From the NCBI GenBank assembly GCA_951230915.1, contig OX579638.1, positions 18,432,696 to 18,496,695 on the forward strand: DNA of 64,000 nucleotides, read 5' to 3'. A program made the translations under genes and the position numbers. This DNA is from Antitrichia curtipendula. Its lineage: Eukaryota; Streptophyta; Bryopsida; Hypnales; Leucodontaceae. The notes under the pieces were generated by a model that was not told the DNA's origin, made no database searches, and worked only from the letters and a program-made list of their open reading frames with translations. Shown one piece after another: positions 14,250-26,262 of this stretch (within the stretch, counting starts at the first letter, position 1; the number at the start of each line of letters is the position of its first letter).

Positions 14250-14787
14250 ACCGCACACACAGTGGGCAGTGGGCACTGAAAAAGACGTTGTTCAGTAGGT
14301 TGGATCCCTTCTTTTCCCATTACTATTCTGTATTTTTAAACAAGGAGAATATTTGGCCCTTTGACGGCATCCCCAGTTCCTTTTTTTCCTTTTCCCACTG
14401 ACTCTCCCTTAACTTATCACTGACTGACTGAGCTTATCAAGGACGAAACACCTCGAGAATCCAGCTCCACAACTCAGTCTGCAGCAGCCACTGAGTACCC
14501 TGCTGCCAAGTACAATGTCAGTTAGCAAGCACGCGTAGGCATTAACCCTTCACAGGACAGTTCAGGGCATCCTGGAATTCTTACTTGGAATTGGAATGAG
14601 AGGCCCCAAATTAGCCGACTAGGAGATAGGAGAGGGGAATAAATACAAAAAATAAATTTGTGCGGCATGAAATAGGGGGCAATTTTTTTGACATTTACAA
14701 TTAGTTGGGGCATAAAATTAAAGGGGTGGGGGTGGGGGGGGCAAATCCTCCTTGCGTCTGGACATCTGTATAACTGCCTTGACAAAT

Positions 14788-15125
14788 GTAACCCTAACTT
14801 TTCATTGCTTTGGAATCAGGACTTGAAATTTCTGTCATTGGAAAGCGCATTCAAAAGTACTTGGAACAGGTATAAGTGAACTCAAATACATACATTGGAA
14901 AACCACTTCAAAAGCTATTGTAGCTGAAAGGCAAAAATTATAGCGATCTTAGCAAATCGCAGTTACCAATGCATATTTTTACTCCAATTTGGAGTAAAAT
15001 ATGGTTTGAAGTGGTTTTCCAATGTCTAAATTTGAGTTCACTTGTACCTATTCACATTACTTTTGAATATGTTTTCCAATGATGTAAATTTCAAGTTCTA
15101 ATTCCAAAGCAATGGGGAGTTAGGA
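14788..15125. repeat. Foldback palindrome of about 340 bp
   Basis: The left arm (14788-14920) carries CTAACTTTTCATTGCTTTGG, a TCATTGGAAA block, GTGAACTCAAAT and ATTGGAAAACCACTTC. These blocks return in reverse complement in the right arm (15000-15125), ending with CCAAAGCAATGGGGAGTTAG. The loop is about 85 bp. This is a MITE-like inverted repeat without coding capacity. Confidence 0.75.
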
Positions 15126-15822
15126 TCGTATTTGAAAGGCCGTTATATCAGAGTCTATTGAGGATTCCATGAGGTCCTCGGAAGGCTACCCAAACTTGGA
15201 TTTCAAATTTATTTTTATTGTTTTGTTATTGGGCATTGTGTAGCTTGTACAAAATGACCAATCAATGATGAACTTCCACCCTTCTCAAGGTCATGGGCAA
15301 CCTCAAAGCTACTATTTAATTTTTTAATCAAATTTTCTATTGCTGAAACTGCAAGTTCAAATTGCGATTCAAATCCCATTGATGGTGAATTCAGATTGAT
15401 AGATGCATCCCATGAAGGCGAAAATAATGATATTAAGAGGTTAACATGTAGTTGAGTATTAAAAGAGTTTTCATGAAGATTCTTTCAAAACCAAATCCCT
15501 CAGACTTGGTTTGTTGTTTAACCCCTCAAAGCCTAACAACTACTTACTAGTTGAGGTTTTCAACGAGTTGTTCCATTTTGATATTTTTTTGCATATGGAT
15601 GTGCTTTAATTTTTTTTAAATTTATCAAAAAAAAGATGAACTACTTTGCCTAATATGCATGGAATTAATTGTAAAAAATATTGATTGTTGGATTTTTAGA
15701 TTATAACAGTTTTGGATGATCAACTTATAAGCAAAATAAAATAAAATTAGGGGGAATAAAAATTATAAGAAGATGAATAAAATCGTATTGGAATTTAAAG
15801 CAAAAGTAATATTTTTAATTAA

Positions 15823-15853
<31 letters not shown>

Positions 15854-16493
15854 TTTGTACACATTTTTAAACATAAAGAGTAGAAAGTCAAAATTGACTA
15901 AATTAGATCTTACAAAATTATAAAAAAATTATACATGCATCAATTTTTTGAAATTAAAAATTATTACTCTATAAGACCCTAGTTTACAAAATATTGAAAT
16001 TTGTTTCAACCTACCCAAAATTGGCCATTGAAAATTTGAAGAAGATACATTGTGTCTTTTTAGTCCTTGAGGGATTCAAGATAATTAGGCCAATATCTAA
16101 TCCCTCCACAACTTTAGGGAAGAAGGATCTTTCTTCATGGAATATCTCTTTTTTGAATTGGTCGTTTGAAATTAAAGTAGTATATTTGGATTATTATAGT
16201 GTATGGGGCATCTTGAATGTCTAGAATTCAAAAAGACCCTTCCACAAGGGAATTTAACCTTGAAAAGACAAGACCTATTACCAAGGTAGTAATTTAAAAA
16301 TAATATGATTTTGGATCCAATAGGTGCATTCTTCATTCTACAATGATCTTGAAAGTCATCCATTGGCCACTTCAATTGGCTTTCAAAATATTATGTAGAG
16401 GAGAAAAGACTTACAAAATCACAAAGTATCGAGATAAGAAAACAAGCCTAAGTATCTTGCCCCCCACACTTTGTGAATTTGAATCCAAAGGCC
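15126..16493. other. AT-rich intergenic DNA with an (AAT)n microsatellite
   Basis: No gene seen. A run of AAT trinucleotides lies at about 15822-15851. The segment ends at the assembly gap. Confidence 0.6.
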
Positions 16494-16693
16494 NNNNNNN
16501 NNNNNNNNNNNNNNNNNNNNNNNNNNNNNNNNNNNNNNNNNNNNNNNNNNNNNNNNNNNNNNNNNNNNNNNNNNNNNNNNNNNNNNNNNNNNNNNNNNNN
16601 NNNNNNNNNNNNNNNNNNNNNNNNNNNNNNNNNNNNNNNNNNNNNNNNNNNNNNNNNNNNNNNNNNNNNNNNNNNNNNNNNNNNNNNNNNNNN
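16494..16693. other. Assembly gap of 200 N
   Basis: A run of exactly 200 N directly precedes the tandem array. The round number suggests a placeholder rather than a measured gap size. ORFs translated across it are meaningless. Confidence 0.99.
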
Positions 16694-16734
16694 CATCCGT
16701 GTCAAACTTTAACCCACAAAATGACACTATAACA

Positions 16735-17290
16735 AGGGCTGAAAAAATCACTCTTCCAACTCCCTATGTTGGTAGATTTCAAATATCTTTTTTTGTGTGA
16801 GTCTTTTGAACTTGAGATTTGGCACACATATTATCAACATGGAGATGCTTCCATGACAATAAATTTCATGCCAAAAAAAGTTTTTTTCAATCCTTGGGAG
16901 GGTGGCAAAGTTGGCAGTAGTGAAATTGTCCCTTACAACTACATGTTGGTAGATTTCGAATTCCTCTTTTTGTGTAAATCTTTTGGTTTTGAAATTTGGT
17001 ACACATATTATCAACATAGACATGATATCATGTAAAAAAAATTCATGGCAAAAAAAAAAATTCTCAATCCTTGGGAGGGTGGCAAAGTTGGTAGTAGTGA
17101 AATTTTTCTCGCAACTACACATGTTGGTAGACTTTGAATATCTTTTTTTCTGTAAATCTTCTGGCCATGAAATTTTGCACATATGTTATTAACATAGAGA
17201 TGAACTTGTTAAAAAAAATTCAAGGCAAAAAAACAAATTTTCAACCCTCGGGAGGGTGTCAAAGTTGGCAGCAATGGAACTTCTTTCACT
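16735..17290. repeat. Tandem array with 177/178-bp period, three copies
   Basis: ATGTTGGTAGA recurs at 16766, 16943 and 17121. Each unit continues with an AT(C/T)TTTTT stretch, ATTATCAACAT or a variant, a run of A, then GGGAGGGTG(G/T)CAAAGTTGG. On the minus strand the array is open for 144 codons (16748-17182) and repeats the peptide pattern FATLPRIE...SMLIICVPN...FEIYQH. The unit is not strictly a multiple of three and the sequence is AT-rich, so I regard it as a satellite-like repeat rather than a gene. The array may continue inside the adjacent gap. Confidence 0.85.
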
Positions 17291-18506
17291 GGGAATGCAA
17301 AAAATTCGTAAATGAACAGTAGCCCACTGTACAGTAGCAATCCAAGTAGATTCCAGTCCATTCCAATACCAACTCTAGTACCAATCTCGGAAGTAAAACA
17401 TTTGTACGATTAAATTTATAATGTCAACAGCTTCTTCACAAACTCGTGAACAATTCAAAGAGTTTCTATCAAAAAAATTGGCCACATGTACACTACCTAC
17501 GAGCTCGAATCCATGTTGTCTCTCTCAAGTTAACCGCAAATATCCTCCAATTCAGCCAATGTTTGCTCTCATCAGTATTCACCAATCTATCAATCTTGAA
17601 CTGAATTGTAGCCCTTGCTGCATTTCAAGCAAGAGCCAATGGAGCATTTACTCCTGAAGTACATATCTCTACATTGGTGATCATCAAATGTAAATAGTCA
17701 AAAACTCCGCGGAGAACTAACCGAGGGCTAACTACTGTTCAAGCTCATTGGCAATTTTGCAAATGAACATTTGTCCGTTTGCATATGCCTATTTACACCA
17801 TGCCGTGCTCCGAACGGCGCTTCAGACTGTGGCTCAAGAAGAAGTTGATCCGAGGATTTGAGTATATTCCTACTTGGGAAGAGCGCTGAACTTCCCTTGA
17901 GACGTGATCCCAAACTCATTAGAGTTGAGATCCTATATGACTTTCTAAAGGAGCGAAGCTCATAAGAGAGGAGCAAGAACAAACACAACACCAAAAGAGG
18001 GGTGTGAGTCCACATCCCAATTTTGAACTTGAACTCATTTACAAACCTTCAAGCTTCAATTCTGAAGAGCCTTCGAGGTCTACCTTGTACTCTACAGAAG
18101 GTATCCATAAAATCCCTTGCAAAACTATATAATTATCAAACTTGTGTGGGACTTTAAGGAATGTATACACAATTTAGAATCAACAAAATATGAGACAAGA
18201 AACGATTGTCGTCCCTGATTTACGAGCGATTTTTCTGTAATCGTCCCTGATCCACAGCTGAGCACTCTTCCATGTAGTATAAGGGCATCCCCAAATTGTC
18301 AGGGACCCAAACCATCCACTTGATCAGATGTTCAGCTTCTGCACCTATTGCCAAAGAAGTCATTTCAGAACATTTACCAACAGAACATCATAACTTTTGC
18401 ATATGGTATCCAAATCATGCCTTCTTTACTCGGTTGGAACCCTGTCATGCACCAAAAGTTGAACAAATGTGGCGATTGAATTTGGGAGTCTTTACCTCAG
18501 AGGTTG
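17291..18506. other. Non-coding stretch downstream of the acidic-protein gene
   Basis: No repeat family or gene recognised. The part near 18290-18506 probably holds the 3' untranslated region of the minus-strand gene ending at 18507. Confidence 0.4.
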
Positions 18507-19499
18507 TTACTGATGCGGGTTACTGATGCGGGTTACTGACTCGAGAATGGGCACAAACGCCGCTGGAGAGGCATCCGGCATGGCCGAGTCCTGGAGACCA
18601 ATTGTGGCAACAGAGGAAGATGAAAATCCAATGTCCTTCAACAGGCGACAATCGTCAGTGATTGAATCATCACACTTTGTGACATGTTGAGAAGCAGATG
18701 ACTTGGCATCGACATCTTGAGATGTAGATGATGTTTTCGTACAGTCCATGTTTTTTCCCTCATCATCAGAGTCTTCTTTCTCATTGTCGATGTCTTCGAC
18801 CTGCTCGGGCGCATCCAATTCCTCCTGACGATGCTGCTGCACGCCAAGGTAATTGTCTCCGGAGAATTCCGGCCATTCGTTAGGCAACTCCTCAAATGGT
18901 GCATACCTTGGCATTAGATGTTCATCTGGAAAACGGAAAGTAGAATGATTGATTAGAAATGCTGGATCTGGTGCTAGTGAAATGATGGCCACTGTCTATG
19001 GCGTGGCACAAATACCTATTTTCTGTACACATGCCTGATTTACTTCAATTTCATCATAAAAGAAACACCCCTTTAAGAAAATCCAAGCATTACTTCGGAC
19101 GAATGCAAACTTCTTTGACGAAACATCATCCCGAATATGGACTTTGGAGCGCCTGGAGGTTAATCCCACCCTCTCTCACATCATATCACATCCCCTTCTC
19201 CCAATCACTAAATAGTTCAAAATTCACTTTGTTCTAAGTTGACACCAAGTTGCATCCAAGTGCGGGAATGAAACGTAGGAACACCTAGTTAGGAACAGGA
19301 ATTAAAAAGTGCAGTAATGAAATAAACCTGGGTTCTGCACAACCCGCTGAAAGACTTGTTCTACGGGCAAACCAAGCCTCCGGAGGTGCATTAAACGTCC
19401 GTCCTGTGGAAAAACATTTTCCTCCTCGCCGATAGCCGCAAAGAGCATTAGACCCTGCCCTGGAATCGCAGTCAACGGAGCATTCAAAAAGTCGTCCAT
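18507..19499 (-). CDS. Unrecognised acidic 196-residue protein, two coding exons
   Basis: Exon 19328-19499 (ATG at 19499, context GTGATGG) is joined to exon 18507-18925. The donor is CCCAG|GTTTAT, the acceptor is TTTTCCAG, and the phase is preserved, giving 196 codons. The protein begins MDDFLNAPLTAIPGQG and continues through LPVEQVFQRVV and PRYAPFEELPNEWPEF. It then has a low-complexity acidic tail (EDIDNEKEDSDDEGK) and Ser-rich stretches. No signal peptide, membrane segment or known catalytic motif is visible. An upstream non-coding exon ending near 20167 (GT after CATATCCAG) is plausible, because a TTTATATAG motif sits at about 20347-20355 on the same strand. The function is unknown to me. 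The consistent splice phase and codon-like composition make it a real gene rather than a chance ORF. Confidence 0.65.
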
Positions 19500-20346
19500 C
19501 ACGGATACGCGAAGCAACACTCTCCCAACCTGTCATTTCAAGCACTTTACACATTCAAAACCTTCCAAAACTATAACACTTCCAAAACCTCTCGTTGGTG
19601 ATGGAAGAATCTCTTTCGTGACTAGGAGCAACAGAAACACATTTCAACCTAATTCCTCCGAGGAGATGTTTAAGTTGCTGCAATTCAATAAAACTACACC
19701 GAGCCGTCGTGCAATAAACCTCGTACGCCTAGTAAACTCCTAAAGTCTGTCTCAAAAGAGGGCTACAAGCCAAACACACCCAACCACAGATACGAGGTTT
19801 CAGATCTAGCAACTGCATTTTTAAACAAGTGGTCAAAGACTGTTGCATTAGACAGCTGTAGAATCGGGAACCTCCGCTCCAAGTTCTCTCTATCAGAAAC
19901 ATCTTGAACCGGAGACATACCGTATAGGGGTGCCTGAGTAAACTGCACGGGGGTGGGGGGGCTACATTCTAACCAACAATTGTGCCAACCTTGTAAAGAC
20001 CTCTCTAGACACCAAACCAAAACGAATCATGATCCTGTAAAACCACTGAAAACGGCAGAAATACCTCTCAACATACAGAACAAGAGTGAATCCCCAATAC
20101 CCAACACCCACGCCCACGCACGCACGCACGCACGCACACTTCCAAGTACGCAAATTGGTACCTGGATATGGCGCGCGTCCAAGAAAATATCTCTCAGCCA
20201 GGTAAGAGGCTTGCAAAGCAGAGAAGAAGCAGGTTGATGAGGGGCTATGGCGAGGGTTACAACCTCGCCATTACAAAAAGACTGAAACTCATCGTCATGT
20301 ATCTCGCATTTCGTGTGCAAAACAAGAGGTCGAAGGATCCTGAGCT

Positions 20347-20355
20347 ATATAAAGC
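20347..20355 (-). promoter_or_regulatory. Candidate TATA element upstream of the acidic-protein gene
   Basis: TTTATATAG on the minus strand lies about 850 bp upstream of the ATG and would fit transcription starting near 20320 with a spliced leader. The same bases read CTATATAAA on the plus strand, so direction is not fixed by sequence. Confidence 0.3.
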
Positions 20356-20483
20356 TTATGGAGCCAAGCAGTTCAATAAGCAACCTGTAGGGTGCAGCTA
20401 TTTCTAGCCAAGGCTGGTACAGATTCCAACCATAGTTTGGAATGTGATTTTTTCTCTTTTGCAAGGTTGGCACTAAGGTAAGC

Positions 20484-20763
20484 ACCAGCCCTTTTTTTAA
20501 GCTTTTTGAGAAAGTGCCAGTGTGGCGATCACTTAAAATTTGGTGAAGCATTGTATTTCTACATTCATCCATCTTTTGGACCAAAAAATACTTTTCAATC
20601 ATATTTATGCACTTTTTCATCCAAATTTGGCGACTTCATCCATATTTTAAATTAAAATGGGAAATTTTTGGCGAGAAAAAATTACTTTTATCTGGCGAAA
20701 AGTAGAATTTTATTTTGAAATGGTGCTATCTGGCCCCATGGTGCCAAAAAAAAAAGGGCTGGT
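20484..20763. mobile_element. MITE with ACCAGCCCTTTTTTT termini and AAGC duplication
   Basis: The left end ACCAGCCCTTTTTTT is the inverse of the right end AAAAAAAGGGCTGGT. A 4-bp direct repeat AAGC flanks both sides (20480-20483 and 20764-20767). At 280 bp it has no coding capacity. The superfamily is not assigned. Confidence 0.65.
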
Positions 20764-21039
20764 AAGCACCCCAAAAATGGCACCTGACCTTAAAGTGTCA
20801 TCTACAGGTTGTGTACATTTCCAAAATCAGTTATGTACCTATTTGGATGGAGCGCTTTCATAAACAAACTTTGACCCTTAATAACTTTTGCATTCGGTGT
20901 CCAAATGCCATGTTCTTTGGTGCGTTGGAACCTCCTTTCACTTGCCAACAAGAATATATGAAAATTTGACCAGTCTAATAGTAGTAATTATGCTCAGTAG
21001 CAAAAAGTGGCGGTTTTGGGTGTACCCACCTTATAAAGT

Positions 21040-21200
21040 CACGACACATATCCTGATGCAGTGAGCAAGAAAGCAAAAAATCTTAAGTGGGAAAGTAGTT
21101 ATGGAATGGTCAAAATTGGAAGACTCTATATCTCAGATATGGGTTGAGGCCAACTTTTGGCTTCCAAAATTCGTAGTAAATCCAGTTTAAAGAAGAAAAT
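21040..21200 (-). repeat. Dispersed repeat F, copy 1 (inverted)
   Basis: This is the reverse complement of 24080-24260. Landmarks include GAGCAAGAAAG, GGGAAAGTAGTTATGGAATG and GGTTGAGGCCAACTTTTGGC. No coding capacity. Confidence 0.7.
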
Positions 21201-24060
21201 CATGAAAACTTGGCAATGTCCATCATTTCTATCTTCCTACATAGATGTAAAATTCACATTGTCTTCTACTACTCTAGAACATATGCGGAGTTGCTTAAGT
21301 GGTCAACTATGGATGGTCCTACCATAGGTACATTGGAGAAGCTATTTGTCAGCTCACATAGTTTTCAGAGATTGAAAAGTTTGAGAGAATTCAATTGCAA
21401 AAAGAATGACGACATTTCGACAAAAAGTAAAATGTTTGTGATTTTTCAAAGCTAAGATGTTAAATTGGGAAATAGACCCTTCTTGAAGCATGGTCAAACC
21501 CTTGATAATGCATGGGTTGATGTGTATGCTCCCTAAGTGCATTACCATCATGATAAAGGGTTTCAAAGATTGTGGTAACAGATGGGCCACTGACACAATT
21601 GGGAGGATCATGTAGGTGTAGGAATTGGATGGATGGTGGTATTAGGTAGTTCTACCTTTTGTATGCTTTGAGAAATAAAAATGTAAGTGCACGTAATATT
21701 AATTTGAACGGAATTTGAAATTTTTTATTGATTCAAAGATTTTTAGACTTTGTTTATTATCATAGAGTAGATGATCTATAGGTTGTAGTTTGAAATGTAA
21801 TGTTGTTGCATCCACTTTGAATAGATTTAAAAATATTTGTCCAATTACACAATTAATACAAATTGTTTTCATTCATATTTAGCAATTAAATTTTTTTCTT
21901 TCTTTCATTTAAGTCTTTTATAATTTAAAGATGTTTCTTTGTATGCACATTTACAAAATAGAGTTGTTCGGACTGAAGAGGTGATTTAATATGGTTTTAC
22001 AACAACCATGTGATACCAAAATTTTGATTTTAACTATGATGGTGGTCGCCATGGCTTACATTGTTTTTAAAGTGAAATGGCTCATCTATTTGCATGCGAC
22101 ATGCAAAGCTACAATAGTGAGTCTATAAAAAACATTGTAGGAGTCTATAATAATATATATTTTTTAAATATTGTATCCTATGGAATACTACCACTTGACA
22201 TGGCCATGTTGCAAGGAGACAAAAAGGGAGTCTAAAAATATTTGTATAGACTAGAGAATAGCTTCACTCATAAGTATGTTTAACCTTGGAGTACTCCATT
22301 GTCCAATTACTAGCCGATGAATAGATTCATATTCTTGTTTCTTGTTAGTTACTGCTTAGATGAAAGTCATCCTAATTTGTGGAGATACTTTATCAAGTTC
22401 TTATCCTATCTATCAATTGGATTTAATGTTACTAGAGTACATTTGAAAAAAATAAAATTATAAATGTGGAAGTATGTCAAGTAGTTGACCAAGCCAAAAT
22501 TGCATTAACTCTAGTTTAAAATTGGTTTTGCAAAAATGAGATCATAGATGTAAAGAACACAAAAATCCCCCCAAAACACCATGTCAAGAGAACCTCCTTG
22601 CAAATCCATTCCAACAAGTTTTACTCAAAAAATGATAATATTTTGTTTGTAATTGAATTTTGAAGGAATTTAAAAAAATTCCTTTCAAAATTCATTAAAA
22701 AATATTGGTGATAGTATTGGTGAATCTAACTGCGGGGATGGAATCCAAAATGCAAAACCTACAACTTTCATTTGTATATCAATTCCAAAATATTCTTCCA
22801 AATAATACTTTATAATGATTGTTTTCCAAATCATCAATGCTGGAGAAGACTCAAGATATTTAGGAATTAAATGGAAGATAATGAAAATATTTGTTGGTCA
22901 AGTGACTTGACTCATTTGTCAACATGAGTAAGAGCATTTGCGGTGCATCCTACAACAGTGACAATATCAACACAGTACCAAATGGTTTGTGGTTTGTAAT
23001 TAAATTGCACTCCAATGCAACCGTTATGGGGGGCTCCACTTCCACGGCCTCCATATACACCCCCCTAGGATTGGACAAACTTACAAGATGTGAAGAGCTT
23101 GTAAGTTGGCTCACAATAGAAATAATCATTATTGTCAGACTTATTCCACATGGTTATGAGTGCCAATCAATCCAACCTTCTCTTATTTCAATGAAATTTT
23201 TTTTTCTAATGTAGATTTGATTCTTTTGTCTTTTTATAATGCAAAAAAATCTACTTGACAATGGGATTGCCGGCTTTGCATTGGGTCAAATTTTCCGAAG
23301 AATGAACCACCGCTTCTATGGCCACGTGGAATGGCCTGCCATTGCCACTACATGACTTGTATACCAAGTATGGATTGCAGACGCTATATCACCGACCCAT
23401 TGTCACTTTCAGTAGCATGCACTTTCAGGTAGCCTTCATTAAGTTATGGTTTTTGAGTCCCGCAATTCCGCTCCAATTCCTCTACGGAAGTGGTGGAGTA
23501 CTTTCGATGGAAATGCCGACGGAGCTTCGGTCATCTGGCTGAGAGGAATCAGCAGAGTTTTGTATGCAGAAATCTCGTGAGAAAAAGCACCAGATTCTGT
23601 CCATCAGTTTCTTCAGTTAAGGGTATAACCACCAACAGCCGTACCAAAACTTAGGCCTCATGTGGGCAACTGCCAAGTGGCAGGGCTACACTTGAATCCT
23701 GATAAGGAGGAGCCTTTAAAATTTCCAGCTGTGCTTAAAACGTGGCTCTCCCAGATGGCTTTGAATACCGGAATCCATTAACATACATTTTCTCCGATAG
23801 GGACTTAACTAGAACGCCAGATCATCAATATGGTGGAACCATCCATACTTGACCATTTTAAGCAATTTTGTGCATGTTCTCTAGTAGTAGAAGGCAATGA
23901 AAATTTATAGCCCGACTGTGAAAACACTCATTCTTGTCCGTGTACCCAATTCTGTTATGATGTATTAACAGAGTACATTCTTACTATGAAAATGTGTACC
24001 CTTGGTACATTGTGGCGGAGTTGGGTACAGGGACATGAATGGGTGTCTTCACCTTATAAA
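21201..24060. other. AT-rich DNA with a GC-richer island at 23260-23860
   Basis: No gene is recognised. The 23260-23860 island has near-balanced base composition, unlike its surroundings, and contains short ORFs without recognisable motifs. It may be a decayed gene fragment or transposon remnant. Confidence 0.4.
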
Positions 24061-24400
24061 AAAGATAGAAATGATGAACATTGCTAATTTTCTGTGATTT
24101 TTTTTCTTAAATTCAAATTACTATGAATTTTGGAAGTCAAAAGTTGGCCTCAACCCATACCCAACATATATAGTCTTTCAATTTCAATCATTCTATAACT
24201 ACTTTCCCATTCACTACTTCCTACTTTCTTGCTCACTACATCAAGACATGAGTCATGACTTTATAGTCCCAGCTTTGCAAAGGGAAAAAAATCACATTCC
24301 AAACTTTGGTTGGGAACTTGTTCCAACTTGGGTTGGAAATAGTTGCACTCTACAAGGTGGATATGGATGTCTGGTTGGCAATGGATGGTTCTACCATACA
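24061..24400 (+). repeat. Dispersed repeat F, copy 2
   Basis: Contains TACTATGAATTTTGGAAG, GGCCTCAACCCATACCCAA, ACTTTCTTGCTCACTA and a following TTGCAAAGGG block with ATCACATTCCAAACTTTGG. The last blocks match in inverted orientation the segment at 20400-20470. Confidence 0.65.
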
Positions 24401-24460
24401 GGTTGTCACATTTTCTCTGAATATGGCAGAGATAAAGTAGAAGCATCAATAGTTGATCAT

Positions 24461-24972
24461 TTGACCCCTAAAAACCCGAGGGGTTCACAGAAAACACAAA
24501 TGTGCTATAAAATATAAGTTTTATAACTTTTTTGAAGTTTGCATCAAAGGAGATAATGTGAAGCATGAAAAGTAGAAAGTATTTGTACAATCAAGACTAT
24601 AAAATTATTTTTGGATCCTCTTCATATGAATTTTGAAGATATAACTTCAAAAATTCACCAAAAATATAATTTCTACCTTTAGGATTAAAAATTTTTTCAT
24701 CGGTCAAAATTGCGGTTTCTATTGATTTGTGGAAAAATGCGTAAGATCTAGAAATGAGAATACCAACAATTTTCCAAAATAGTAAGTTTTTCAATACTAA
24801 CCAATTCTAAACACTTTGTGCTATTTCTCTTATAATTTTTGTTTGACTGTAACGATCTTAGTTTGAATGTAAATATTGAAAGACAATCCAATCTTTTGGA
24901 AAAAAAAATTAAAAATTATGCCCGAAGTGAGGCAGCAACCAGAAAATGGTCGTTTGAGCGTTTAGGGGTTAA
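24461..24972. mobile_element. TTAA-bounded element, family D
   Basis: The left boundary is TTGA-CCCCTAAAAACCC and the right boundary is GCGTTTAGGGG-TTAA. The 512 bp between them have no coding capacity. The ends follow the rule shared with families A, B, C and E; the left TTAA has one change. Confidence 0.6.
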
Positions 24973-25189
24973 GTAATTTTGAAGCAAATGATAAGGAATA
25001 GGCCAGTGTGAATTGCCCATTCATTGCCCTACAAAAAAACATTGTATTTTTGTTATTGCAACATGCGATAATATTTTGAAAATTTGAAATTTACATTTAC
25101 AATTAGAGGCCTCCAAATAGGTATGAGAGGTGAAAAAATATTAGTAAACGCGACACAAAATAGGGGGCAATTTTTTGAAATTAATAATT

Positions 25190-25390
25190 AAATTTGTTTC
25201 TATCTCCAATATAAAAATTACTATGAATTTTGGGAAGCAAAAAAATATTCTTGATCATAGCCAATGTCTGGAGTCTTCCAATTCTAATCATTCAAGAACC
25301 ACTTTCTCGCTCACTACTTCTTACTTTCTTGCTCACTATTTTGGGACATGTGTCATAATCTTGTTAGTCCCAACCTTGAAAAGGACAAAA
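25190..25390 (+). repeat. Dispersed repeat F, copy 3
   Basis: Direct relative of 24100-24290. ACTATGAATTTTGGGAAGC, CTGGAGTCTTCCAATTCTAA, TTCTTGCTCACTATTTTGGG and TAGTCCCAACCTTG occur in the same order. Confidence 0.65.
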
Positions 25391-26262
25391 AAATACATTA
25401 AAAGCTTTATTTCCAAGTCTAAGGCTAGAAATAGTAAACCCTACATGTTGGGTATTGGGTGTGGTTGACAATTGATACTTCTACATAACCTATTTCTGAT
25501 AACTTAAGCATTTCAGCCTCTAGGATATGGAGAAGTTGTTGAGAAATTGAGCTCAATGTGAGCAAACATAAGGATGAGCAAGAATGCAAAAGAAAGTGAT
25601 TTTTTTCTTCCAAGAATGAATATTCTATTCAATATAATTGTGGATTTTTCATTCAAATCCATTCCAGTCTTGGATCTATTACGGTTAGCTTTGGCAATTT
25701 TTCTTAAACAAAGAGATAAAAGAGATGAGAAGAAAAGAAGGTATAAATAGAGAATCTTTTTTAATGAGTAGTGCAACTAATTGTTGTCCACAATAGGTCA
25801 CTTTATAAAGTCATGATGTAGGAAGATTGTCCAAAATAGGTGCCTCTACCTTATCAAACTTCTATGAAGAACGAGAAGGTTGAGAGTAAAAGAGGAGCCA
25901 ATCAAAGTCCTTGTCTATGAAAAAGGTTTAGACATCCCTTCAAGGTTCGTGTGGGGAGTGAAAATATTTTAGTTGATATAGATTTAGGATTGATTCAGAT
26001 GACTTTTCTCTACATAGCGTTGATGTTGATTTTGGTTGTGGACTCCAAGCGTCAATGTTGGGAGCCAGTAAAAAACAACACAGAGTGAAAGCGGCAACAC
26101 CTCTAGATGAAAGCAATGTGTGTAGAGGAAAATAAGATGAAATATTCTTCAGTGAAATCTTCTTTACATCCCTTCTTCATTTCTGGAGGAGAAGAATGGT
26201 CATTCTCAATCTTCAAAGAATAGACAAAGAGAATCAACAAGAGAGTTCCATGTTCCCATTCT
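25391..26262. other. Intergenic DNA, nothing recognised
   Basis: Short frames only. No repeat partner was noticed except a short block near 25790-25860 resembling the flank of repeat F. Confidence 0.4.

Noticed and set aside
16343..16751. ORFs spanning the N gap
   Set aside because: They consist mostly of unknown residues created by the 200 N.
16748..17182. 144-codon minus-strand ORF as a gene
   Set aside because: It follows the tandem repeat period; the repeated peptide is explained by the repeated DNA, and no start, splice or domain evidence supports it.
20168..20320. Protein-coding first exon reading LRDIFLDARHIQ, reminiscent of PP4 regulatory subunit 2
   Set aside because: The resemblance covers about a dozen residues only, the following exons do not continue the family, and the ATG at 19499 gives a consistent frame without it.
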